From contig BSDZ01000103.1 of assembly GCA_030268105.1 (NCBI GenBank), forward strand, positions 996,501 to 1,060,500: a stretch of 64,000 nucleotides of DNA, in the 5' to 3' direction. Positions 23,001 through 33,863 of the stretch are shown piece after piece; the stretch's first letter is position 1, and every line of letters starts with the position of its first letter. The notes beneath the pieces were generated by a model. The model saw nothing but the letters and a program-made list of their open reading frames with translations, did no database searches and was not told where the DNA came from. This stretch comes from Volvox africanus (lineage: Eukaryota > Chlorophyta > Chlorophyceae > Chlamydomonadales > Volvocaceae). The position numbers and the translations under genes are program-made.

Positions 23001-25704
23001 GGCCTCTGTTCCTCTCTTTCGACACAGCGGCTTGGAAATCCAAGATCATATGAACAAATGAAGCTCCGGAAGATTTACACACAGGACGAGGAGGATCTGA
23101 CCCTTCCCGCGCACATACTTGAAATTCCCCCCCCTCACACACACACACACGCACAAAGACACCAACAGCACGACCACCTCAACAACCCCACCACGCGCAC
23201 GCGCCAGCAAACACGCACACGCACACACGCGCGGTTCCATTTGACAGGAACAGCAAGAAGGCGATCCCCATATGCTCGCACCTAGCCCGTGCCACAGATG
23301 ATCATACAATTTGGTTAGGCGCATCCCGTACGGATGTTGTGCGGCCTGGGTATTTCACTGACGAAGTAGTGCTATCCAAGGGGCGGGTAGCATAGGGTAG
23401 GTAAGCTACAACCCCTCTGAACCAGCAGCCAGCCGCATGGATCCCATCCTCCCCCGAGGTGAAGGGATGAAAGGGTGAAGGGGTGTGTGGGGGAAGGGCA
23501 TCTGATTTCTTTTGCAGCGGTGCATTCACACATACCAAACACAGGAACAGGCCGAGATGGAGAGCAACCGGCGGAGGGTTTGGTCGAATGGATCGTCGAG
23601 TGTGACCACACGAGGTGTCGGCGCCCATGTTCCACCCCTCCCTCATCGAACGAAAACTCCCTTCTCCTTTCGCCTTAAAACACAGCCTTCTTCGTGTGGC
23701 AGAGCACGCTGCACTGTAAGGAAGTGAAAGCGGATTACAATATGTTGTACAGCAACAGCCCAAAATTGACTGGATTCTTAAGAATCGTAAACCTTTTCGT
23801 TCGACTGACTGCTATTTTAAGTGCACGATGCTCGAAGGACCCCTGCCTGCCAGCGAGGGAGGGGAGGGGCAACAGCTCCCTCCCAGGAACACACGCCTCT
23901 TCGAACGCCAGTACGAACACAAACACACACGCCACCGTGCCAGGACACCAGCGTTTGAAGAATCACAACACACCGGGAGGCATTTGGCATTTGGCATTTG
24001 GCACACTTGAGATCATTTACGATCTTTTAAAGCCACCGTATCAGAAGCCACCAGAAGCCCAATGCTCAAAAAGCACCACACCCAAAACTCGAAGAGTGCA
24101 GATGGCCCGATACACGAAGTAATACTCCTTTCATTTTCAGCTTATTTTATGTATGTAAGTACGGCTGCGCCATGAGCCTCTTCCCCCCCTCCCCCCCCCC
24201 GCTTCGCCCCCCACAAAACTCCCAAAAGCATCTTGTACCGGTGTGTTGGTGCTGTTAGGTTGGTGCTGTTAGGTTGGTGCTGTTAGGTTGGTGCTGTTAG
24301 GTTGGTGCTGTTAAATCGGGTTACCATTCGCCTTCGCCCAAACGAGCTGCACGTATGCATCGTCCACAATGGACATCCTCTACCGTCCGTCTGCGTCTCT
24401 GCATTTCTGTGTTAGCTGCGCTGTCAGCAGGTCAGGACACGATGCCGCTAACCGCAAGACACCATCAAATGCCCGCACCCAATTCCTTTCGCTACCCGCT
24501 GCCAGCCCCCGTACCGAGTACCTGAATGACGACCTCGCACAACCCAGCAACACAACCCAGCAACTCTTCAATTCATGGCGATTATGACCAAAACCAATCA
24601 ACCAAGTAGTCGGGTCCTGTGTTTGGCATCTCGTTAACCCTTACCAAGTATTACTCATGTCATGTCGCAAAATATCGGGGTCGGGGGTTGGGGCAGCTCG
24701 TTAGGCAACCAACGATTGCGTAAATATCAACACGTATCGCCAACAAAATAACCAGACGATGGCGTTCTCGGGGACGCGGAGGAGCACTCGGAGCACACTC
24801 GGTCAGGCTCAGCAGACCCCGACCTGCAACATCACGTCCCGGCAGTTTGGATTCCACAACCGCCCAATGACTGCACGTGTCATCGACGTGATCGTCAAAT
24901 ACGGCTTCTTTTTCAAAGTCTGTCCCCAAACAACCAACAAACAAGCTTCATGGCACAGGCAGAAATCAAAGCAGGTTGTTAAACCAGGATGCCGCTGGTC
25001 GACACCGGGGGAGGGGGAGGGGGGGAGCTGATTCGATAATCACCCCCCCTCCCGGGAACGACGCTTCTTACATTGTTTCATTTATATGCCGTACAACGGG
25101 AAATACCATACAACGGGCAATAAGAGGCAAAATCTCCCGAAATCTCCGGACCCTCCGACATCTTGAGACGCCTTAAAAATCCATCATACATCCGTCATCT
25201 AGCCCCGTTGCTCCTTACGCCACGAGTCGCTTTGTGTTATATTTGCTTACTCCTCGGCCTTCGCCTCGGAAGTTATTATCGTACCGCCTTTATACGACAA
25301 CCCCGCTGTTCATCTCCAAGCGCTGCACTTTCCATTGTAAAACAGAGCGGACCTCTCTTTCTCTCTTTCTCTACCTGCCAGGCCATATCTGCAACTTTTA
25401 GTACAATATTTTATACAACGTTTTTTACCCGACGGTAAAGCAAAATACACAATTATGTCTGTCCGTCCCCGACATACCGACAGACCGACGAGCCACCATA
25501 GCCGGCAAATAGGCGAAAGACAATCTCCCCCCCTTCCCCCCCCCACACGTATTCATGGTGTCAATAATGTCTCCATGTTTGTTAAAAGTCTCCACGGCAG
25601 AATGGAGATGGAGTGTTCGGTATCGATTAACGGTTAACGAGGTTAACGGTTCACCGACGGACGATGGCGAAGAGCTTCATTTACCAGCTTTACATGCGAG
25701 AGCT
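20035..25704. other. Intergenic region, no gene recognised
   Basis: About 5.7 kb. It holds the PP2C 3' flank, a GCG/GGC-rich tract at 20340-20390, a strikingly high density of GTACGG/CCGTAC hexamers (20500-22200), a (CA) tract near 23135-23220 and a 14-bp tandem repeat at 24245-24314. A frame at 24759-25031 encodes a basic, protein-like stretch but matches nothing I know. No other candidate gene. Confidence 0.5.
24245..24314 (+). repeat. 14-bp tandem repeat, five copies
   Basis: Five nearly perfect copies of GTTGGTGCTGTTAG in direct tandem. No relation to a coding frame is seen. Confidence 0.95.
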
Positions 25705-28700
25705 CTAGCCCATGACCTTGTTGGAGTTCCCCCTCCCGATCACGTATACCTGCCAAGCATACCCCATCCCTCACACAAACATAGTGCAGTACAGCCGTAC
25801 ACACGACACGCACTCTCACACCATGCCGATGAGGGTGGTTGTGGTAAAGCGCCCCAGGGATGCTTGTCGGAGAACGGGAACGGCCCGCGAGGCGCTTTGA
25901 AGAGCGTCCTGGAGATTCAGAATTTTAACCACCAAACGGGCCAGATCCTGCGCGGAGCAACGTAATGCCATGCGAGGATAATTATGGACTCGGAGATAGC
26001 GTACGGGAGGGATGGGGCCGAAGGGAAATTGCAAAACTACACTAACCCAAAATTAAATACAACTCATCAAGGGCATCATAGAGCCTGGGAAAGAAAAGAG
26101 AGAGAGAGTTACAGAGAGAGAGAGAGCGCATCCCTTGGGAAAAAGAAAGAGTTTCAGATGCTTAGAAACCCTAGAGTCAGTTCTCGGGGTATTAAAATTA
26201 ATATCCCCAAACCCCTCTTCCAAAATTACCGGCTTCCACTTTGAACCAGCATGTCCTAGTCCCCAGCCCACCCGCCCTCAGCTTCCTTTCGTACACCGTT
26301 TTCCCCAACAGACACTACACATCACCACGCCCCAACACCTTCCAAGCCCCTTTAAGAATTTATTTCGCAAGTACGGCACGTACGGCAAGACGCCAGGGAC
26401 AAAATGCCCAAGGCTAATCCCTATTCCTCTGGGGCCACTTCTCAGCAGCTCTGCCGCCGACCTACCTTGTCGCGCTGGCGCAGCTGTGAAGTCAAGCGCC
26501 TGTTTAAGACCATCTGGGTCGCCAGAGCCGCCAGCGCCACCGCCGCCAGGCCGCTGATCCCGATGAGGGTCCAGAGCGGGCAGCCAGGCCGGCCCATGGA
26601 CTTGGCAGACTGCGAGGACGGAAAAACACACGTGTCGTCGAGAGAATCCGTACCATCTCTGTACAGCTATTACCACGGAAAGGGATTTGTTCATCATTCA
26701 ATCCTTTTCCTATCCTTGCATGACTCCGATCTGCACGGCTCCGAAGCCTCGGAGAGGAAGGGGAAGTCGAATAGAAGTGATCCTGTCCGAAGGGGAGGGG
26801 GAGGGGGAGGGGGAGGGGGAGGGGGAGGGGGAGGGGGAGGGGGAGGGGGAGGGGGAGGGGGAGCTGCACACCTCACCTTGCGAGCGGACTCGCGCACAGC
26901 CGTCGCCCAGTCTTCCACGGCCATACGGCCCTCCTGCACCCGCTCCCATAGCGCCGCCGCCGTCATGGTGACCAGCGCCTTCGCGTCCTCGAGCTCCCGC
27001 AACAAGTCACTCCATACGTTCGTAATGAGAGCTTCCCAGCCAAGGGATACGGTCCCAAACGGGCCATTGATGACACCGCCGCTTTCATCATCTGCTGACA
27101 CGTCCGTGGCTACACCGCATCCGATCTGTACGATCATACACGGTATGACCGAAACCGCAGAAATGTGGCGGAAAAAATCCTTATTTGGGAATAAGTTCTT
27201 TCAGATCACAAGGAATAAGGACGGTCGTCGTATCTCGGGCTTCGAGCCAAGGTTCTAGATGCGCTGCCGGTATGGGCATCTTGCCCCTTACGTGCGGAAG
27301 CTGCAAACAACAGCTGCCCGTTAATGCCATCCAATCCAATCCAGAATGCCGACATTTGGAAGGGACACGGACCTGACCCGATACTTTTTGGTGAGCTTTG
27401 TGTCGTATTACTACATATCATCACTGAAAAGGCGTGCAAGGAATCATGAGATTGGTTCGACTTTAAAAAGGCGCTTGTGATGAAATAGCAACAAATAGTG
27501 CTTCGGGTTGTGTCGCGTGTCACAACTTAAAAAAAGTCAGGCAAGGCAAGGCAAGGCACCTTTCACTTTCCACCAACATACCCGCGCCGCTGCGCCCGGA
27601 GCCGCTGAGTCCGCAAACAGCAGATCCTGAGTCAGTTGACAACACCAAGAAAGGCAACAATAGAAATTACTATAATGGCAACACCCAACACCCAACACCC
27701 AACTTGCAGGCAAGGCTTTTATTCCCGCGACCCCGCCGCATATGCACGACTTGTTGCCTTGACCGGTTTAAAATCACCTTAACTCCTAGCCCTCCTGACA
27801 ATTGCAGAGTCACATCGGATGGGATATTTTTCATCCAACTCACCTTTGGCCATCTGGGTCACAGATTTTACTATGGAAAAATATTTCAATGAAACAAAAA
27901 CTTATGCCCAATCAGATCTACCTCATTTCTCCTTCAGCTCTTAGATTTCTCAAAGCTCACCTGGGGGTCTTGGAATCCTTCCAACGCGCCCTCTCCGGAC
28001 AGGCGGTTAACGGCTCGCAGTCGCTCGTGGTGGTGCCGGTCAAAGCCCCACCCCGCAGCACTGACGCATCCCGCACCCACGCCACCACTAGCCAGGTTTG
28101 TGTGATCGCTGAAGCGGGTGACGTGCTCAAGGTCGTTTGCGTGGAAGTGCGAGCAGGAGAGGTCACCGCATGACCCGCTGTGCGGGCCGGAGGCGGCGGT
28201 CGGGGTGGCAGGCTCTTCCACAGTGGGTGCGGGCGGCGGAGCTGCGACCTATTGCGGTCGAGCAGGTGGGGCGAGGGAGCAGGGCGGAACGAGGATGAAG
28301 TCCGCCCGTTGCGAGGAACGACAGGCAAACCATTCAACCCTTAATTGTTGGGCCAAATATGCAACGATAAGCGAAATCATCGAAGCATGGATTATTGATA
28401 ATATAAGGATATAAACGAAAATGTAAGGGATGGGGATTGCTGTGTGCAGGCTGTCTTTTTCAACCCTTGGACTCCCGCCTTGGTACCTGAAGTAGCAGCG
28501 GACCGCCGGCTTGGAAAGGTTCACGTAGAACATCATCCGCGAGGCGTTCGCTCTGGAAAGAAAAGGAGTCGACAGCCGGAATCAGCTCCGATGAAAGGGA
28601 CGCACGCGTTCCAAGGGCCGTGCTCCAACGACATGGCCCGCCTTCCTTTCCTTTAACCCAACAATATTGAGCAACGCACCTCAGGAGATTTCATACCGTC

Positions 28701-28817
28701 TTGCAATTCCTCACGCTCGCTCAACGCCTCGGCAGCCAGTTCAGGGATGGGGCTGGCTGCGCGCGGCCTGTCCAAGTCGACAGCAACGAGGACGTCACCA
28801 TGTATGCCACAACCTCC
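25705..28817 (-). CDS. Unrecognised protein with a C-terminal-half membrane segment; 5' end unresolved
   Basis: I do not recognise the family. Exons in transcript order: 28817-28697 (tentative), 28552-28487, 28248-27961, 27125-26877, 26609-26466, 25947-25822, 25749-25705. From 28552 on all junctions are phase 0 with good GT-AG sites, giving 248 residues to the stop. The first listed exon, an acidic stretch (ASPIPELAAEALSEREELQD), ends in phase 1 and does not join cleanly, so an exon is missing or mis-set there, and the start codon was not found. Visible features: a Pro/Ala/Ser-rich region, a helical segment (WSDLLRELEDAKALVTMTAA), one hydrophobic membrane helix (WTLIGISGLAAVALAALAT), a following basic/helical stretch (LNRRLTSQLRQRDK) and a second weak hydrophobic end. 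A TGTAA motif (25690-25694, minus) follows the stop. Confidence 0.6.
26792..26862 (+). repeat. (GGGGGA)n microsatellite
   Basis: About 12 units of GGGGGA in an intron of the minus-strand membrane-protein gene. On the transcript it reads TCCCCC and lies downstream of the donor at 26876. Confidence 0.95.
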
Positions 28818-30052
28818 CTGGGCGGACCTCGTTCAGCACAGAGCTAACCATTACACTCTTGCCTTATGTCAATAGCTTCTGTTACGCCTTCGGCGAGTGG
28901 ACGCTCAACGAGCGTCCATCCATTGTGGTCGTCGCTCCTTGGCGACGGTGGGGAAGCAATCAGAGACTCCATCGTTTCCCCTGCAAGCCGTTTCGATTGC
29001 AGACAACGAATCCGTTCTTTCCCTCTAGCTATCGTAGAAAGCGGGACACCGCTGCCTCTAACGCCCGCTGTGAAACCCTTGTTAGCATTTCAAGGTTTAA
29101 GCATTAACCCGCGACTTCATGCTTGCGACAGATTCATAAATGTTATTTATAATTTACTCTGGCCGCGAGGCCGCCAGAACAGTGCTATTTAACAATACAG
29201 GTCAACAGCCGCGACACAGCTAATCACGTCACCCACCTTGTTTGAGCTGCTTTGACATTTTCAGACACAGCCGCTCTTCCTTTGGAATTTTCTGGCTGCT
29301 ATAAAGATACGCTTGTTCGTTGCAAACGCGAGGGACAGGTGTTTCTTCCAACCTTGTAACGTGCAATGAAGCATCTAAAAACACAATACTTTGCTATTTC
29401 GATAATCGATACTGGATTATGTGTCGTTTCCCCACACATCTGGCAGTGGACGCCCGTAATAAGGCCCTTGCCACATGGGACAGGAGGAAGCGAGGAACTT
29501 TCAGATGCAATCTGATAAGAACACGTAAGTAAAAGTACACTTTTTTTCCTAACGGTATTGTAACGGCATTCATTAGTGTCACTGTACCGGCGATAATCAT
29601 ATTCATCTGTCTCCGATGCACGACAAGCGCTCCTAAGCACACATTGTTCGAAATGTCTGGCCATGGAACATGGACGTGTCATCTCTTGTAACCTCACCAC
29701 CAGGCTGACGTCGTCGTTCGCTCGGCGGAGATGGCCATGGCGAAGGGATCTTAACCAACTTGTGAGCTTGACCCCAAGAACTCGACGCGTCAGCAGTACA
29801 CGGGACAACATTAGTAGTAACGAGGCTAGCAGCAATAACAGCGGGAACACTGACTGTGGTAGCGATTTAGACAGCGGGAAGTGTGCTGCTCCAAAGGATG
29901 GAGCAGACCGTGACATGGGCACCAGCCAGCTGTTTCGGAGCCAACAGTCCTCAACTCCAGAGACTGGCTTCAACTCTGCTCTCCCTAGGAAAAGGAATTC
30001 TGATTTCCCCGACAAGTCTGCGTACCTCTCCGGCCAGCTGCCCTCGGCCAAG

Positions 30053-30312
30053 ATCATATTCGGAGTAGTTACTTAAATCTTTATTTGCCAGAAAAGCTAA
30101 AAACTCAACCACAGCTATGCCGTCTTGAACGTGAGCTTCTATCATTTTATCAATTTCTACTGGATTTTTGCATGATTTCCATAAAAGACATGGATTCACT
30201 ACATTTTGATGTTCTTTCTGTTTTATTATATCCGAGATATATTTCGAACATAAACTATCATCAAATAATATTTTTCCCTGTTGCTCTTGAATAATTTGAA
30301 CAAAAGAGCTTT
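30053..30312 (-). pseudogene. Fragment of Xaa-Pro aminopeptidase (bacterial origin)
   Basis: AT-rich minus-strand reading of about 85 residues matching the linker between the N-terminal domain and the catalytic domain of aminopeptidase P-like M24 peptidases: NPCLLWKSCKNPVEIDKMIE then AHVQDGIAVVEFLAFLA. The motif K-x-x-K-N-x-x-E-I-x-x-M-x-x-A-H-x-x-D-G is a family hallmark. Catalytic metal ligands lie outside the fragment, so it cannot be functional. Both ends stop abruptly against algal-type sequence. Confidence 0.83.
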
Positions 30313-30462
30313 CAGGTGGGTTTCGGAGCAAGGAAGGCGGCCTTCGGGTTTAGCTTCTCAGGACAACAAAGGCAGCGGTGGAACAAACCCTGGACAGCTC
30401 AGTTGAATTTAGCGAAAGGGATGTGTACCGCGGTGGCGGAGTGATGCATGCACTGATAGATA

Positions 30463-30529
30463 TGTGTGTAGGATAGGGGGGTACATCACCCGTGGCCACT
30501 AACCTGGCAGTCCCTACCTTCCCCGGTGT
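30463..30529 (-). repeat. Dispersed repeat R190a, partial copy
   Basis: About 67 bp that match, as reverse complement, the 3' third of the 190-bp repeats at 31836-32026 and 57957-58147 (CACCGGGGAAGGTAGGGACT through CCTACACACA). Confidence 0.9.
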
Positions 30530-30651
30530 ATAGATATGTAGGTAGATGAAAAGAAGGACTTCAACTACTCACGAACTTAGGATCGAATTATAGCGGAAGG
30601 GTGAAAGCTATTGAAGTATATGTACGGAACGTTTCACTGAACCATCTTCAG

Positions 30652-31572
30652 CTCATCCTGGTGTATGTTGCTCTCTCGGGCGCCTCTCTCGGGCGCTGTG
30701 GTGGCGCAACAGGTGGTGCTACACGGTCATCGGCCTGATCTTCATAACGGACTTCACACCATTGGGTGAGTCATAGCTACCCGCCCTCGTCTGTCTTGTT
30801 CCTGTATTATCCTCTGACTTTCTTATCCTTTTCTATTCTGATTTCTTTTTAATTATCCACATATGTCTTTGTATGCTTGTATACAAACTTTGGTGGACTG
30901 CAACTTTTTTCGCTGAATCTCTGTTAATGGTTTATTTTGGGGTGCTGGGTTTTAAGTTGGGTTTTAGGGTTTCGGAGCAGTCATTCGGTCTACCTGTTTG
31001 CACGTCGGCACTGGAAACTCTTGGCATCCGCGCGATTACATTGCGGGCGAGATAGGAGAGTCAGGAAACGGATGTTTCAAATCCAAAAGCCCGTTTTATT
31101 TACTAAAACCCATTTTACAATGCATGAATATATGAGTGCATGGATGCATGGATTATAAGAATGGTGATTATTTTTAAACATACCTGAACCGAATTATTTT
31201 ATAAAAATGAATATTTTGATTGATAAATCATATCCTTATTAAAGTGATCTGTACATGAATCATCACGTTTCAGGCACCTTGCTGATTCGCGGCGGCCACG
31301 ATGCATCTCTGTACCTCTGCGCCATACAATGGGGCATATTCGTACTTCCAACGATAAACTACTGTCGTACACGCCGCTGGGATTTGAGGAGCGTGCTTCG
31401 ACTTAACCCATGCGCCCCATCCTGGTTGATCACAGGTTAGTGCTCATGACGCAGCCACGGAGCACCTTCATGTTGTGTGCGCTGCGATTATGGACACTTC
31501 GATAACGTACCCTGCTTTGAAGTAAAACGCTTCCTATATACGGCATGTACGGAATATAGATAACATTGAAAG

Positions 31573-31621
<49 letters not shown>

Positions 31622-33838
31622 AACCCTAATAGTTATATAGCTTAGAATCTAAGGTTTATGTACGTATATATATTGTGTTCAGGCACGACTGTTATGGCAC
31701 GACTAACTTGCCCCTGGAGTTCCAGGTTCTACCCCGACCGAGAGTGGGCCATAGACCCAAAAGTTAAGGGCAGGGTGCCCCCATGTCGATGGATGGTGAC
31801 GACCCCAATTAAAGTGATCTGCGAGCTGACCAGTGGCGGAGTTGACGCCTTAGTTGATTCGGCAGATTCCGCTGGATGCTGGTGGTGGGTGCTGAACCTG
31901 GGAAAACCACTGATTTCGGAGAAGTCGGCATGGGAGACTGGATGAGGGTGCCCTGAAACACCGGGGAAGGTAGGGACTGCCAGGTTAGTGGCCACGGGTG
32001 ATGTACCCCCCTATCCTACACACATAATATAGGTTTGATTCCATTTCACGACGAAAAACCTATGCCTATATAACCTATATAACCTTTCCACAAAATCGGA
32101 GTTCGTTAAGCAGAGGTTTTTCGTCGTGAAATGGAATCTAACCTATATTTTATATATAGGGTTTATAATAAAGAAATATAACCCTAAACCCTAAATAAAT
32201 ATGTATATATATAATATAGGTTAGATTCCATTTCACGACGAAAAACCTCTGCTTAACGAACTCCGATTTTGTGGAAAGGTTATATAGGTTATATAGGCAT
32301 AGGTTTTTCGTCGTGAAATGGAATCAAACCTATACTATATATATGTATGTATAGCTTAGATTCTAAGCTATATAACTATTAGAATCTAAGCTGTTAGAAG
32401 CTATTAGAATCTAAGCTATTTATATATCAGCGTAATATAATACCAAAAACAAATATGTCATCTACATATAAACATCCCATAATGATACATCTTTAACATC
32501 AACATTTATTAAATATGTAAAAATTGTGATTGTTTGTTTCAGGGTTCGTTCTGGGCCCTATGTTGTGGTCCGCCACCGCCGCCGCTGTCTCCCTCCGAAC
32601 GGGAGTCGACCTCCTCCACCTATCCGGAGCGGGAGTGGTGCCCTCCCCTTCCGCCTCACCGGCCCCCAGCGGGGCCGACCTCACTGCAGGCCTCATCTTC
32701 GGGGGCCTTCTTCAAAACCCGGGCGATCTGGGGCAGTGGCTGAGGGCCATGGCCATCAGTGCAATATCGCCGGCTGGTGAGTTGGTTGATTACTAGCGGT
32801 TGCATTGGTTTTTTACGGGTTTTTGTACGGCAAATTATAGGGGACACATCTGGTCGCTGTTGTGTCTCTTATCTGTCATATCCACCTAGCCTCACGCAGC
32901 CACGGCCCAATAGATCGGAAGATGGAAGATGTCCACTAGAAAGACACACACGGTCCATCTATCCCGGGGAGTTCTTGCCCGTAGTAGAGGTAGACACCCT
33001 AATCAGGATACGACAGTCGCCATCTTATTTAATGTCATTGACGGGCTGCTTTGATTATTATTAGTGGTGGTTGAATTTCTTTCTCAACGATTTGGCGCTT
33101 TCCTTAAAAGCTCACGTATATAAATACTGATCTATACATCTATATGTTGATATTGATATTGATATTGATATTGATATTGATATTGATATTGATATTGATA
33201 TTGGTACTGGTACTGGTACTGGTACTGGTACTGGTATTACATGCGAGCCACTCGCCGGCGATCCCTCCCTCCTTCCCTCCCTCCCTCCTTCCCTCCCTCC
33301 TTCCCTCCCTCCCTCCCTCCCTCCCTCCTTCCCTCCCTCCCTCCTTCCCTCCCTCCTTCCCTCCTTCCCTCCCTCCCTCCCTCCCCTCCCTCCCTCCCTC
33401 CCTCCCTCCCTCCCTCCCTCCCTCCCTCCCTCCCTCCCTCCCTCCCTCCCTCCCTCCCTCCCTCCCTCCCTCCCTCCCTCCCTCCCTCCCTCCCTCCCTC
33501 CCTCCCTCCCTCCCTCCCTCCCTCCCTCCCTCCCTCCCTCCCTCCCTCCCTCCCCTGTTGCCCCCGAAGCGGCCGAGGAGTTGCTTTACCGCGGCTTCCT
33601 GCTCACTGCCATGCAACAGCGGTTCGGCGCCATCAATGCCACTGCCATCGCCGCCACGCATCTCAGTCTTTCCCAGTTCTTCCCCTTCATTCTACTGGGG
33701 GCATGTTGTGGAGGACTGGCACTGGCCTCGGGGAGTGTTTTGCCGGCGGTAGTAGCTCATGCGTCGTACAATGCGGCGGGGATAGTTGTGGGTTTGGTGG
33801 TGGCGCTCGGGGTCCGGGTGCAGACGGGGAGTCCGTGA
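30652..33838 (+). CDS. CPBP/CAAX-type intramembrane metalloprotease, 5' end unresolved (4 exons)
   Basis: Abi/CPBP family (CAAX prenyl protease Rce1-like) membrane protease; in photosynthetic organisms many members are plastid membrane proteins of unknown substrate. Exons 30652-30765, 31274-31435, 32543-32776 and 33570-33838 join in consistent phase to about 258 residues ending at TGA 33836-33838. Motif 1 is AAEELLYRGFLL (E-E-x-x-x-R), followed by IAATHLSLSQFFPFILLGA (motif with His) and AVVAHASYNAAG (H-A-x-x-N). The three key motifs look intact, with several hydrophobic segments between and before them. The first exon begins mid-codon, so an upstream exon exists; candidates lie at 29690-30410. 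Introns 2 and 3 are packed with repeats, and the intron 3 acceptor follows a long CCCT array. Confidence 0.88.
31577..31616. repeat. (AT)n microsatellite
   Basis: About 20 uninterrupted AT units in CPBP intron 2, just left of the outer inverted repeat at 31626. Confidence 0.95.
31836..32026 (+). repeat. Dispersed repeat R190a, full copy
   Basis: About 190 bp starting GCGGAGTTGACGCCTTAGTT and ending CCTACACACATA. Nearly identical to 57957-58147 in the same orientation, differing by eye in one or two bases. It abuts the foldback element directly. It lies in CPBP intron 2. Confidence 0.95.
32029..32333. mobile_element. Foldback (MITE-like) element with nested palindromes
   Basis: Two 121-bp arms, 32029-32149 and 32213-32333, are reverse complements of each other by eye. 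They are separated by a 63-bp loop containing AACCCTAAACCCTAAAT. Each arm is itself palindromic at its ends: GATTCCATTTCACGACGAAA pairs with TTTCGTCGTGAAATGGAATC 80-odd bases away. No coding capacity. The structure fits a foldback or MITE-type non-autonomous DNA transposon; target-site duplications were not identified. Confidence 0.85.
32877..33016 (+). repeat. Dispersed repeat R137, copy 2
   Basis: Matches 1883-2019 along its length with a few substitutions and a 3-base difference in the CCCGGG region. It lies in CPBP intron 3. The two copies sit in introns of unrelated genes, in sense orientation. Confidence 0.9.
33147..33238 (+). repeat. (GATATT)n then (GGTACT)n microsatellite
   Basis: Hexamer array that changes unit midway from GATATT to GGTACT, in CPBP intron 3. 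Confidence 0.95.
33264..33555 (+). repeat. (CCCT)n array next to a splice acceptor
   Basis: About 290 bp of CCCT units with occasional CCTT variants, ending 14 bases before the exon 4 acceptor AG at 33568-33569. On the transcript it forms one continuous pyrimidine tract. Confidence 0.97.
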
Positions 33839-33858
33839 TCCTGCGAAGTAATACATAA

Positions 33859-33863
33859 TGTAA
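33859..33863 (+). terminator. Possible poly(A) signal TGTAA for the CPBP gene
   Basis: TGTAA lies about 20 bases after the stop codon, followed by AT-rich sequence. Confidence 0.4.

Larger units (their letters stand above)
28818..30651. other. Gene-end region, possible unassigned exons
   Basis: Between two genes whose 5' ends I could not find and which diverge from here. A plus-strand frame at about 29690-30064 (Ser/Asn-rich, e.g. SSNEASSNNSGNTDCGSDLD) looks like disordered algal protein and may be an upstream exon of the CPBP gene; another open frame, 30316-30410, follows directly after the bacterial fragment at 30053-30312. Neither could be tied to a start codon. Confidence 0.4.
31626..32382. 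repeat. Outer perfect 28-bp inverted repeat pair
   Basis: Bases 31626-31653 (starting CTAATAGTTATATAGCTTAG) are the exact reverse complement of 32355-32382. They enclose the R190a copy and the foldback element. The right side carries further AATCTAAGCT repeats up to 32420. The pair could be terminal repeats of a composite element or remnants of an older insertion. Confidence 0.85.

Noticed and set aside
24241..24320. CRISPR-like array
   Set aside because: The 14-bp units are directly adjacent with no spacers; a simple tandem repeat in a eukaryotic genome.
26504..27258. Plus-strand frame of 284 codons through a Gly run
   Set aside because: Antisense to two well-phased exons of the minus-strand membrane-protein gene and kept open by the GGGGGA repeat.
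33140..33858. Three open frames of 170-205 codons around the CCCT array
   Set aside because: Repeat artefacts inside CPBP intron 3; only 33570-33838 is coding.
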